From: Tetracentron sinense | Lineage: Eukaryota > Streptophyta > Magnoliopsida > Trochodendrales > Trochodendraceae | Length of the DNA: 64,000 nucleotides | Direction: 5' to 3' | Assembly (NCBI GenBank): GCA_015143295.1 | Contig: CM026553.1 | Location: 3,681,912 to 3,745,911, forward strand | Shown: in pieces, positions 12,449 through 22,071 of the stretch | How positions within the stretch are numbered: position 1 is the first letter of the stretch | How the letters are laid out: the number at the start of each line of letters is the position of its first letter | The notes under the pieces: generated by a model | Told to the model about the DNA's origin: nothing | The model's input: the letters and a program-made list of their open reading frames with translations, nothing else | The model's database searches: none | Translations under genes and position numbers: made by a program

Positions 12449-12640
12449 AAGACCGATCGCTCGGTCCAGTCAGCGATCGATCGGTCCATAACCGATCGAT
12501 CGGTAGCTATCGCACGGTCAGAAATTTTGTATGGGGAAATTTTCCAGAGAGTGAGTTTTTGACCGGTTGATCGGTCATAAACACCGATCGCTCGGTAGGC
12601 AACCGATCGATCGGTCATAACCACCGATCGCTCGGTCTTC
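12449..12640. promoter_or_regulatory. U3 array of ACCGATCGATCGGT-type palindromes (TE2 5' LTR)
   Basis: At least six variants of CCGATCGCTCGG or CCGATCGATCGG crowd into 190 bases just upstream of the TATA-like site. Perfect 14-mers ACCGATCGATCGGT lie at 12491-12504 and 12602-12615. The same array is in the 3' LTR at 19933-20124. Position in U3 suggests binding sites or a methylation target; the function is inferred. Confidence 0.7.
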
Positions 12641-13627
12641 GCGTTTTTGCAGAAATTTCAGTAAGGGCGTTTTCGTCTTTTGGGTGTTAAACCCTTACCC
12701 ATAAGGGTTTGCTCGACCCTTTGAGGCCTCACTTACAACATTTGAGGGATTTTGAGAGATAGAGAGAGAAGAGGAGAAAGCTCTAACCTAGGGTTTGGTT
12801 TTGAGAAGGAAATCAAAGGGGGTTTAAGAACCATAGCTCACCCCAACTCGAGTTGCTTCAAAATCGAGGCTCAAGCTCGTGTGTGAACCATTCTCCAAGC
12901 TAGGGCAGCAACCCAAGCACGTTTTTGAAAGGGGTTTCTTCCCCAACTCAAGTCTCCTTCAAGCAAAGGTGTTCTTCTTTCAAGTTGGAGCTTCAATCAA
13001 GGTTTCTACCAAGGATCAAGCCTTGATTCAAGGTTAGTACACCCTACTAACTTACCCTAGCAATAAATCTAGGTTTTTCCTTATGAAATATGATTCTTGT
13101 TAGTGTGTTTTATTCCTTGCAAAATGTGTCATCTATAATAAATATAAACAAGATAAAGAAAGAGTAGGGATGCTTGGATGGAGGTTGGATACGGCGATTG
13201 GATGCCGAATGTGTGATATATGATGTGTGGGATGTGGATTGGAAAATGGAGGATGGCCATTATACAAATAACAAACTTACCCTTGTGTGATTGAATGGAA
13301 AATATGCATTAAAAAAAAGGAGATAAACTACTAAGGAATAACGTATGAAAGTGTTTGACAAAATGCCTAAACTATGAATAAATGATCTCAATGAAGGACA
13401 TGGAAATGGGTTTTATGCATGTGTCCTTATAAATGATAAATTAATCAAATGTTAAGCAAACTACTTATGTTACTTATGTTCATATCATGAATTGAATTAT
13501 AATGTCATATTTGGTTATTTCCATTATCATGATTGTCACTATGGACACGTACACGAGCACGCATGATAGCATGAACCGTGATTTCAAGAGCATGTGCATA
13601 TAATAAACAACAAGAAATATTGCATGT

Positions 13628-13877
13628 CAAGGAGGTTGGTAGCCCAGGGACATTCGGGTGCTAGCCTCTGGCTCACAAGTGCATTGCATAACAAGGAGGT
13701 TGGTAGCCCAGGGACATTCGGGTGCTAGCCTCTGGCTCACAAGTGCATTTCATAACAAGGAGGTTGGTAGCCCAGGGAGGATTCGGGTACTAACCTCTGG
13801 CTCACAAGTGCATTGCATATCAAGGAGGTTGGCAGCCCAGGGAGATTCGGGTGCTAGCCTCTGGCTCACAAGTTTAC
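13628..13877 (+). repeat. Four tandem 64-65 bp hairpin repeats, TE2 5' LTR
   Basis: Units start at 13628, 13692, 13756 and 13821 with CAAGGAGGTTGG. Within each, AGGTTGGTAGCC can pair with GGTGCTAGCCT downstream across a loop of about 12 bases. Differences between units mostly change G-U to A-U or G-C pairs. An identical-length array is in the 3' LTR (21112-21361). Confidence 0.85.
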
Positions 13878-14132
13878 AAGATGGAGGTTTACAAGATGAT
13901 GATCATGCATTCATGCATGCACGCATACATGATTTCTACGAGGCATACCGGGACATGACAAGGGTTTTCAAGCATGAGTTTTATCGGCATTTTCGCATTC
14001 ATGTACGCACGTCAGGATGCTTGTAGTGTGTCATGCCCTATACTGTTTCTTTGTGATGTTTCTATTACTGCTTGTATGATATTACTATTATGTGTTTTTA
14101 TTATTGTTATGGTCTGCTAGTAGCTTGTACTC

Positions 14133-14153
14133 GCTGAGTATTCCATGCTCAGC
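14133..14153. other. Conserved LTR hairpin (TE2 5' LTR)
   Basis: CTGAGTATTCCATGCTCAG with arms GCTGAG and CTCAGC. Equivalent hairpins occur at 21617-21637, 37733-37753, 45263-45283, 5039-5057 and 60650-60670 in otherwise diverged LTRs. Confidence 0.65.
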
Positions 14154-14590
14154 CGTACTTTTATGTCGGCAGGTACTGAGGGAGCCCTCGACCCGGAGCC
14201 TTGGGTCGAGGAAGATTATACAGAGGAGAGAGAGTCGGCTATCCCATTACAGTCTCAGGCGGACCGAGACCTCGATGCGTGGCCATACCTCGACTACTGT
14301 TGAGGGGAGAGTATGAGAGAGTTTGGTGTATTTTGATATTTTGATAGGTGGGCCTGTCCACCTTAGGCTTAGACATGTCTTGTATTTATGTTAACTTGGA
14401 ATACTATTTTGGATCATCAGAAGTAATGAAAATTTGTTTACGCTTCCGCATATATGATAGCTTCCGCGCTCTGATTATCGTTATGAGTACTGTATTTTAT
14501 CTTGTGCATTACAGGATGGTTTGATAGGTTCGCAGTGTGACACCTAAAATATCCCTAAACTCCTAGGAGGTATTTTGGGGCGTTACAGAG

Positions 14591-14605
14591 TGGTATCAGA
14601 GCTCT
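14591..14605 (+). other. TE2 primer-binding site
   Basis: TGGTATCAGAGCTCT lies three bases after the 5' LTR. This is the standard plant retroelement site complementary to the initiator methionine tRNA. Confidence 0.9.
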
Positions 14606-14909
14606 AGGCATTAGAGTCCCTAGGGTCGCATAGTACTAGAAACCATGATTGAACAAGGCATTAGTTGTATTCCAAGTATGGACTAACAAGTTAGTCCTAG
14701 TCAAAATAGGTTGAATCTCAACCAAACTTAGAGTCCTACGCTAGGAACACGGATTGTATGGATGATGTTGTGTTTTATACCATATGTGCATTAATTGTGT
14801 TATGCTTATTAAGTATGCTTGATGAATATGTATTGAGCGAATTGCGAAATTTGTACTAATTGTGTATCCAAGTTAGACTCATGTTGTATTGTCGTTCTCA
14901 GGAGAAATC

Positions 14910-15986
14910 ATGAGACGCAATACCCGGGGTCGCGGGTACAACACGAGGGGTAATGGAGGTGATGCTCCATCGGGTGATGATCAACCCGACTTTGCCCAAG
15001 CATTCGCATCCATAGCCGAGACCTTGGCTATGTTGGCGGCAAGGCAACCGGCCACTCCGCCTAATGCGGCACTCATACCGGCTCCTCCTAACCGAGCCCA
15101 AGCCGGGATAGAAGCTTTTCGGAGGATGAGGCCTCCAACTTTTTGTGGAAGCATTGATCCACTTGTTGCCGAGGGTTGGATCCGGCAACTTGAGAAGATA
15201 TTCTCGGTATTAGCACCTACTGAAGTGGAAAGGGTCACATGGGCCGCCTTTATGCTTGAAGGCGAGGCCGATCATTGGTGGAAGTCTGCACTTCGGACCC
15301 GAGAGTTGACCCGGCAAGGTCAAGATTGGACTTGGGAGGAATTCTTGGAGGTTTTCAACAAGAAGTACTTCCCAGTCGGGATGAAAGAAAAGATGGAAGT
15401 CGAATTCATTACCTTGGAGCAAGGTAATATGTCCGTAGCGGCTTATGAAGCCAAATTTTCGGAGCTATCTCGATTTGCTCCACACATGATAGCGACCGAG
15501 GCTATGAAGGCCCGGAAATTTGAGAGGGGGTTGAAGGCCTACCTCAAGGATCGTGTCTCGATGTTCCGACATGAGACATATTCAGAAGTTGTGGACAAGG
15601 CATTGTTGGCCGAGTCGAATTCCGAAGAGTTCTTTAAGAGAAGAGGAATGGAGAAAGGACAGTCAAGTAGTTCAGGGGAGAAAAGGGCAAGGACTAGCTT
15701 GTATCAGTCCGCAGGGCCGGCTCAGTCACAGAGGATGTATTCGGCACCACAGGCCCCTCACTCTTTTGCTCCATCGGCCTTTCGCCCGACTACCTCATAT
15801 GCTCCTCGCCCCGCAGTTACTCAGGCTACGGGATATGCTCCTTCCTCCTATATGCATGATGTTTGCACTCTTTGTGGGAGGAGGCATCCAGCGGGAGAAT
15901 GCCGGAGAGTTTCAGGAAGTTGCTTTCATTGTGGTGACCAAGGCCACATGGTCAGAGATTGTCCTCGGCGTCAATTGCCAACTTAG
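14910..15986 (+). CDS. TE2 Gag
   Basis: The Gag precursor forms the virus-like particle and packages element RNA. The ATG at 14910 starts MRRNTRGRGYNTRG; an upstream in-frame extension has only a TTG codon and would include the putative splice acceptor. Order: a basic, glycine-rich N-terminus, a Retrotrans_gag capsid region (PPTFCGSIDP to about residue 230), a Ser/Pro/Ala-rich linker, a CTLCGRRHPAGEC cysteine-histidine cluster and a CCHC knuckle CFHCGDQGHMVRDC near the end. About 358 residues. It ends in TAG (15984-15986), after which the same frame stays open into the pre-protease linker. TE3 has TAG at the same place, TE1 has CAG. Confidence 0.88.
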   Translation: MRRNTRGRGYNTRGNGGDAPSGDDQPDFAQAFASIAETLAMLAARQPATPPNAALIPAPPNRAQAGIEAFRRMRPPTFCGSIDPLVAEGWIRQLEKIFSVLAPTEVERVTWAAFMLEGEADHWWKSALRTRELTRQGQDWTWEEFLEVFNKKYFPVGMKEKMEVEFITLEQGNMSVAAYEAKFSELSRFAPHMIATEAMKARKFERGLKAYLKDRVSMFRHETYSEVVDKALLAESNSEEFFKRRGMEKGQSSSSGEKRARTSLYQSAGPAQSQRMYSAPQAPHSFAPSAFRPTTSYAPRPAVTQATGYAPSSYMHDVCTLCGRRHPAGECRRVSGSCFHCGDQGHMVRDCPRRQLPT

Positions 15987-16146
15987 TCTTCAGGGAGCAG
16001 GCCCCCGGTTAGGCAGACATCTCAGCCTAGCTCTTCTCAGGCTTCGAGGGCCTCACAGTCTACCCGGCCTCCTCGCCCAGCCACACAGGGCCGAGTCTTT
16101 GCCTTATCCGAGAGAGACGCACGTGCATCCGACGATGTCGTGCAAG

Positions 16147-16281
16147 GTACGCAACAATTCTAGAGTCTAAGTTGTGTAAAATTTCTATGATTTATTATGT
16201 GATTATTTATACTAAGGGTTACCTATATATGATGCTTGTTGTTGTTTGAAATCTACTAATAGTAACTACTTAATCGCACAG
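16147..16281 (+). other. Candidate 135-bp intron between gag and protease of TE2
   Basis: Donor CAAG/GTACGC and acceptor CGCACAG/GCGCTTTG. The gag frame reads open from 15987 to the donor but meets TAG five codons inside the segment. Removing 135 bases, a multiple of three, joins the codons into Val-Gln-Gly-Ala-Leu-Leu and leads directly into the protease, which has no ATG of its own. TE1 and TE3 carry the same borders at the same place. Confidence 0.65.
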
Positions 16282-16286
16282 GCGCT

Positions 16287-19200
16287 TTGTTAGTGAACGA
16301 ATGTCTCGCCCGAGTGTTGATCGATACAGGATCCACTCACTCCTTTGTGTCGCCTAGTTTCGCAAAGGGATTTTTGACTGAGGCTACTCCGTTAAAGCAG
16401 GAGTTGACCATTGCAACTCCACTCGGCAATTCAGTTGATACGGACAAGATATTCGGGGATAGTGTGGTTCAAGTGGGGGAGAATGAACTGTTAGCCGATC
16501 TCATCGTCCTAGATTTTCAAGACTTGGATTTTGATGTCATCTTAGGGATGGATTGGTTGTCAAACCATCACGGGTATGTTGCGTGTTTTGAGAAGATGGT
16601 GAATTTCAAGCCAGAAGGGGGTAAGCCTTTTCACTTCCGAGGATTAAGAGAGAGGGACATTGCTCGCCTCGCAGCCTTGAGTGTAACAAACCTAGAAGCA
16701 CAAAACTCCTCGGCCATTCCGGTCGTGAGTGATTTCTTGGACGTGTTTCCGGAGGAACTTCCCGGGTTACCTCCGAATCGGGAGATTGAGTTCGCTATAG
16801 AGCTTACTCCGGGCACCGCTCCAATTTCAAGAGCCCCATATAGAATGGCCCCGATAGAGCTTGAAGAATTGAAGAAGCAAATTGAGGAGTTACAACAACT
16901 TGGTTTCATCCAACCAAGTGTGTCACCGTGGGGAGCTCCGGTCCTTTTTGTAAAGAAGAAAGACGGGTCGATGAGAATGTGTATAGACTACCGTCAGTTG
17001 AACAAGGTAACTATCAAGAATCGTTATCCCTTGCCAAGGATCGATGACTTGTTCGACCAACTGAAGGGAGCGAGATTCTTCTCCAAAATTGATCTTAGAT
17101 CGGGGTATCATCAATTAAGGATCAAGGCGGAAGATGTTCCGAAGACGGCCTTCAGGACTCGGTATGGGCATTACGAGTTCCTTGTCATGCCTTTTGGGCT
17201 GACGAATGCACCGGCGGCATTCATGGATTTGATGAACCGGGTGTTCCGATCTTACTTGGATCGATGCGTGATTGTATTCATTGATGACATTTTGGTGTAT
17301 TCCCAGACACGGGAAGATCACGCCCGAGACCTCCGCCTTGCTCTGGAGATGTTGAGAGAGCATAGGCTATATGCCAAATTGAGTAAGTGCGAGTTCTGGT
17401 TAGAGAAGGTCGCATTTCTTGGACACGTGGTGTCGGCCGAGGGCATTTCTGTAGATCCAGCCAAGGTTGAGGCAGTCATGAGTTGGGAGAGGCCCAAGAG
17501 CGTCACGGAGATACGTAGTTTCCTCGGATTGGCAGGCTACTACCGGAGATTTGTGGAGGGATTCTCCAGTCTGGCTGCACCTCTCACCTACTTGACAAGG
17601 AAAAATGCAAAGTTCAGTTGGAGTGACCGATGTGAAGTAAGTTTCCAAGAGTTGAAGAAACGCCTCACCACAGCCCCTGTCCTTACTGTGCCATCTGGAC
17701 CTTTTGGGTATGAGGTGTATAGTGATGCCTCACACGTCGGACTCGGGTGTGTCCTAATGCAACACAAGGAAGTCATTGCCTATGCATCAAGGCAGTTGAA
17801 AGAGCATGAAAAGAACTACCCCACTCACGACTTGGAGCTTGCGGCGGTCGTGTTTGCACTTAAAATTTGGCGACATTATCTGTACGGGGTGGAGTTCTAT
17901 GTGTACACGGATCACAAGAGCCTCAAGTATCTCTTTTCCCAAAAAGAGTTAAACTTACGACAACGGCGTTGGATTGAGTTCTTAAAGGACTACGAGTGCA
18001 CTATCTAATATCACCTGGGAAAAGCAAATGTGGTGGCAGACGCTCTGAGTAGGAAACCATCGGGGTTGTTGGCTCACATGTTGGTGCGGGAATGGAGACT
18101 GTTAGACGATTTGGCAAATCTAGACATCAGTGTGAACGATTCTGTCCGCAGTCCGGTTTTGGCAAATGTTACAGTTCGGCCGTACCTTATAGACTTGATC
18201 CAGGAGTATCAAGCCGCAGACACTGACTTGTTGGCTTTCCGGGATAAGGAAGTGGCCAAGGGTAGTACGGACTTCTCTCTCACTAGCCGAGGTGCTATTA
18301 CATTCAAGGGAAGACTTTGTGTCCCAGCCAATGTAGACCTTCGGAGAGAGATTATGGACGAGGCTCACCGGTCTAAGTATACAGTACATCCCGGAGGGAC
18401 AAAGATGTATCGGAACCTCAAGAGTCACTTTTGGTGGCGAAACATGAAGAGGGAGGTTGCGGAGTATGTGGCACGGTGTTTGGTGTGCCAACAGGTGAAA
18501 GCGGAGCATTTGAGACCGGCGGGTCTTTTGCAGTCTCTCCCTATTCCCGAGTGGAAATGGGAACATATCTCTATGGACTTCATCGTGGGATTGCCGAAGA
18601 CGGTCAAGAAGACCGATGCTATATGGGTAGTTATTGATAGACTCACAAAGTCCGCTCATTTCTTACCATACCGGACTACATTCAACTCCAACCAGTTAGC
18701 GGAGCTATACATCAAAGAAATAGTCCGATTGCATGGGGTGCCAATGAGTATTGTGTCGGATAGAGACCCAAGATTCACATCCAGGTTTTGGAAAAGTTTT
18801 CAAGGTGCAATGGGCTCCCGGTTAGACTTTAGCACAGCTTTCCACCCACAGACCGACAGGCAAACCGAGAGGGTGAATCAGGTTATTGAAGATATGCTCC
18901 GAGCATGTATGCTAGATTTCAAGGGAAGTTGGGAAGATCACCTACCTTTGGTGGAATTCGCTTACAACAACAGTTATCAAGAAAGCATACAAATGGCGCC
19001 TTTCGAGGCTTTGTACGGAAGGAGTTGTAGATCCCCGTTGTATTGGGATGAAGTGGGAGAAAGAAAGATTTTGGGCCCCGAGTTAATTGAACAAACCGCG
19101 GATAGGGTCAAGCTTATCCGGGAGAGGTTAAAGACCGCACAAGATAGACAGAAAAGCTATGCCGACAACCGAAGGAAGGACCTTGAATTCCGAGTCGGTG

Positions 19201-19613
19201 ATTTTGTGTTTGTAAGGATTTCACCAACCAAAGGTGTTATGCGATTCGGGAAGAGAGGCAAGCTTAGCCCGAGATATGTGGGTCCGTTCGAGATCATTAC
19301 TCGAGTTGGCGAGGTGGCTTACCGTGTTGCTTTGCCCGCTCACATGGCGGCGGTCCATAATGTATTTCATGTCTCTATGCTCCGGAAGTACATCTCGGAT
19401 CCTTCTCATGTCATCGAGCTTGATCCGATTGAGATCCGAGAGGACCTCACTTTAGTTGAGAAGCCGGTTCATATTTTGGATCGAAGAGACCAAGTACTTC
19501 GCAACAAGACTATTCCGCTAGTTCTCGTGCAATGGCAACATCACGCTCGAGAAGAGGCTACATGGGAACGTGAGGCCGAAGTCAAGGCGAAGTACCCCGA
19601 GTTGTTTGAATGA
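16287..19613 (+). pseudogene. TE2 Pol (protease-RT-RNase H-integrase-chromodomain) with one nonsense codon
   Basis: One reading frame of about 1100 codons. Protease: DTGSTHSF at about 16323. [18 protein letters not shown] near 16922, catalytic FIDD near 17278-17290. RNase H: SDAS near 17710 and TDHKS near 17910. The frame is stopped at 18006-18008 by TAA where relatives have CAA (Gln), then continues. Integrase: HHCC zinc finger about 18380-18510, catalytic Asp in MDFIVG (18574) and SDRDPRF (18757), Glu in QTERVNQ. A chromodomain with VQWQHH and ATWERE follows, ending at 19611-19613. No ATG begins the pol frame, so it is expressed as part of Gag-Pol. The single stop probably makes this copy dependent on others for Pol. 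Confidence 0.9.
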
Positions 19614-19710
19614 TTTTATGTATGACTTGTAATTTTGTTTCAAATTGTTATGCTAAGTTGTTTAAATTGTAAAGCACGCATTGTCCAAATTTCGAGGACG
19701 AAATTTTTGT

Positions 19711-19723
19711 AAGGGGGGGAGAA
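19711..19723 (+). other. TE2 polypurine tract
   Basis: AAGGGGGGGAGAA immediately before the 3' LTR, preceded by the TTCGAGGACGAAATTTTTGT motif usual in this element group. Confidence 0.9.
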
Positions 19724-22071
19724 TGTAGCACCCCAGACTTTTTTATCCTTAATAAATACCACCTTCATAGCTAATTGGCCGTTTTTATAGTCTAATTAAT
19801 AAATAAGGGAGAAATCGGAAATTCGGAAATGTCAGAAATATTCGTTTTCGAAAGACGGATCCAACGCAAGTTGAATCGTCGAAATCCGACAAGCGAGTCA
19901 AAAGATATGGTCAAAACAGTCCAGACATACAGAAGACCGATCGCTCGGTCCAGTCAGCGATCGATCGGTCCATAACCGATCGATCGGTAGCTATCGCACG
20001 GTCAGAAATTTTGTATGGGGAAATTTTCCAGAGAGTGAGTTTTTGACCGGTCGATCGGTCATAAACACCGATCACTCGGTAAGCAACCGATCGATCGGTC
20101 ATAACCACCGATCGCTCGGTCTTCGCGTTTTTGCAGAAATTTCAGTAAGGGCGTTTTCGTCTTTTGGGTGTTAAACCCTTACCCATAAGGGTTTGCTCGA
20201 CCCTTTGAGGCCTCACTTACAACATTTGAGGGATTTTGAGAGATAGAGAGAGAAGAGGAGAAAGCTCTAACCTAGGGTTTGGTTTTGAGAAGGAAATCAA
20301 AGGGGGTTTAAGAACCATAGCTCACCCCAACTCGAGTTGCTTCAAAATCGAGGCTCAAGCTCGTGTGTGAACCATTCTCCAAGCTAGGGCAGCAACCCAA
20401 GCACGTTTTTGAAAGGGGTTTCTTCCCCAACTCAAGTCTCCTTCAAGCAAAGGTGTTCTTCTTTCAAGTTGGAGCTTCAATCAAGGTTTCTACCAAGGAT
20501 CAAGCCTTGATTCAAGGTTAGTACACCCTACTAACTTACCCTAGCAATAAATCTAGGTTTTTCCTTATGAAATATGATTCTTGTTAGTGTGTTTTATTCC
20601 TTGCAAAATGTGTCATCTATAATAAATATAAACAAGATAAAGAAAGAGTAGGGATGCTTGGATGGAGGTTGGATACGGCGATTGGATGCCGAATGTGTGA
20701 TATATGATGTGTGGGATGTGGATTGGAAAATGGAGGATGGCCATTATACAAATAACAAACTTACCCTTGTGTGATTGAATGGAAAATATGCATTAAAAAG
20801 AAGGAGATAAACTACTAAGGAATAACGTATGAAAGTGTTTGACAAAATGCCTAAACTATGAATAAATGATCTCAATGAAGGACATGGAAATGGGTTTTAT
20901 GCATGTGTCCTTATAAATGATAAATTAATCAAATGTTATGCAAACTACTTATGTTACTTATGTTCATATCATGAATTGAATTATAATGTCATATTTGGTT
21001 ATTTCCATTATCATGATTGTCACTATGGACACGTACACGAGCACGCATGATAGCATGAACCGTGATTTCAAGAGCATGTGCATATAATAAACAACAAGAA
21101 ATATTGCATGTCAAGGAGGTTGGTAGCCCAGGGACATTCGGGTGCTAGCCTCTGGCTCACAAGTGCATTGCATAACAAGGAGGTTGGTAGCCCAGGGACA
21201 TTCGGGTGCTAGCCTCTGGCTCACAAGTGCATTTCATAACAAGGAGGTTGGTAGCCCAGGGAGGATTCGGGTACTAACCTCTGGCTCACAAGTGCATTGC
21301 ATATCAAGGAGGTTGGCAGCCCAGGGAGATTCGGGTGCTAGCCTCTGGCTCACAAGTTTACAAGATGGAGGTTTACAAGATGATGATCATGCATTCATGC
21401 ATGCACGCATACATGATTTCTACGAGGCATACCGGGACATGACAAGGGTTTTCAAGCATGAGTTTTATCGGCATTTTCGCATTCATGTACGCACGTCAGG
21501 ATGCTTGTATTGTGTCATGCCCTATACTGTTTCTTTGTGATGTTTCTATTACTGCTTGTATGATATTACTATTATGTGTTTTTATTATTGTTATGGTCTG
21601 CTAGTAGCTTGTACTCGCTGAGTATTCCATGCTCAGCCGTACTTTCATGTCGGCAGGTACTGAGGGAGCCCTCGACCCGGAGCCTTGGGTCGAGGAAGAT
21701 TATACAGAGGAGAGAGAGTCGGCTATCCCATTACAGTCTCAGGCGGACCGAGACCTCGATGCGTGGCCATACCTCGACTACTGTTGAGGGGAGAGTATGA
21801 GAGAGTTTGGTGTATTTTGATATTTTGATAGGTGGGCCTGTCCACCTTAGGCTTAGACATGTCTTGTATTTATGTTAACTTGGAATACTATTTTGGATCA
21901 TCAGAAGTAATGAAAATTTGTTTACGCTTCCGCATATATGATAGCTTCCGCGCTCTGATTATCGTTATGAGTACTGTATTTTATCTTGTGCATTACAGGA
22001 TGGTTTGATAGGTTCGCAGTGTGACACCTAAAATATCCCTAAACTCCTAGGGGGTATTTTGGGGCGTTACA
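19724..22071 (+). repeat. TE2 3' LTR
   Basis: Same length and landmarks as the 5' LTR, 7484 bases downstream. U3 palindromes at 19933-20124, hairpin repeats at 21112-21361, conserved hairpin at 21617-21637. Three of the six differences in the U3 part are at CpG sites and read as C-to-T or G-to-A, as expected of methylated DNA. Confidence 0.95.
21112..21361 (+). repeat. Four tandem hairpin repeats, TE2 3' LTR
   Basis: Copy of the array at 13628-13877, with the same unit order and the same unit-specific variants. Confidence 0.85.

Larger units (their letters stand above)
12240..14587 (+). repeat. TE2 5' LTR
   Basis: TG..CA ends (TGTAGCACCCC to GGGGCGTTACA). In order it contains the CGATCGATCG palindrome array (12449-12640), a TATA-like CCATAAGGG near 12707, an AUG-free leader to 13032, a donor at 13033, the hairpin repeat array (13628-13877), a conserved hairpin (14133-14153) and a final block TAAACTCCTAGGAGG. 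It differs from the 3' LTR at about 11 positions. Confidence 0.95.
13033..14901 (+). other. Candidate leader intron of TE2
   Basis: Donor TTCAAG/GTTAGT at 13033 and acceptor TTCTCAG/GAGAAATC at 14900-14901, eight bases before the gag ATG at 14910. The region from the TATA-like site to the donor has no ATG, while the 1.9 kb after it has many. Splicing would join a clean leader to gag. It would remove the hairpin repeats, the primer site and upstream AUGs from the mRNA but not from the genomic RNA. Confidence 0.55.
12240..22071 (+). mobile_element. TE2: nearly intact young Ty3/gypsy chromovirus
   Basis: A 9832-bp element with two 2348-bp LTRs (12240-14587 and 19724-22071), an initiator-methionine-type primer site, gag, pol and a polypurine tract. 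I count about 11 substitutions and no length change between the LTRs, so insertion was recent. Flanking five bases are ATAAA on the left and ATATG on the right, which is not a clean target duplication. The coding region carries one clear nonsense change in pol (18006) and a TAG at the end of gag. It is the reference copy for reading TE1 and TE3. Confidence 0.95.

Noticed and set aside
12427..12624. 65-codon minus-strand frame in LTR (also 19911-20108)
   Set aside because: Produced by the CGATCG palindrome array; no protein similarity recognised.
13628..13877. CRISPR-like array of regularly spaced repeats
   Set aside because: Units are adjacent and fully repeated, spacers are not unique, and the sequence is a plant LTR.
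13658..14026. Open frame of 122 codons with repeated protein blocks (also 21142-21540)
   Set aside because: It is the tandem hairpin repeat of the TE2 LTR read as protein; the repeats vary at codon positions without bias and lie in a probable intron.
14591..14605. tRNA gene suggested by methionine tRNA complementarity
   Set aside because: Only the 3' end complement is present, as expected of a primer-binding site; no cloverleaf.
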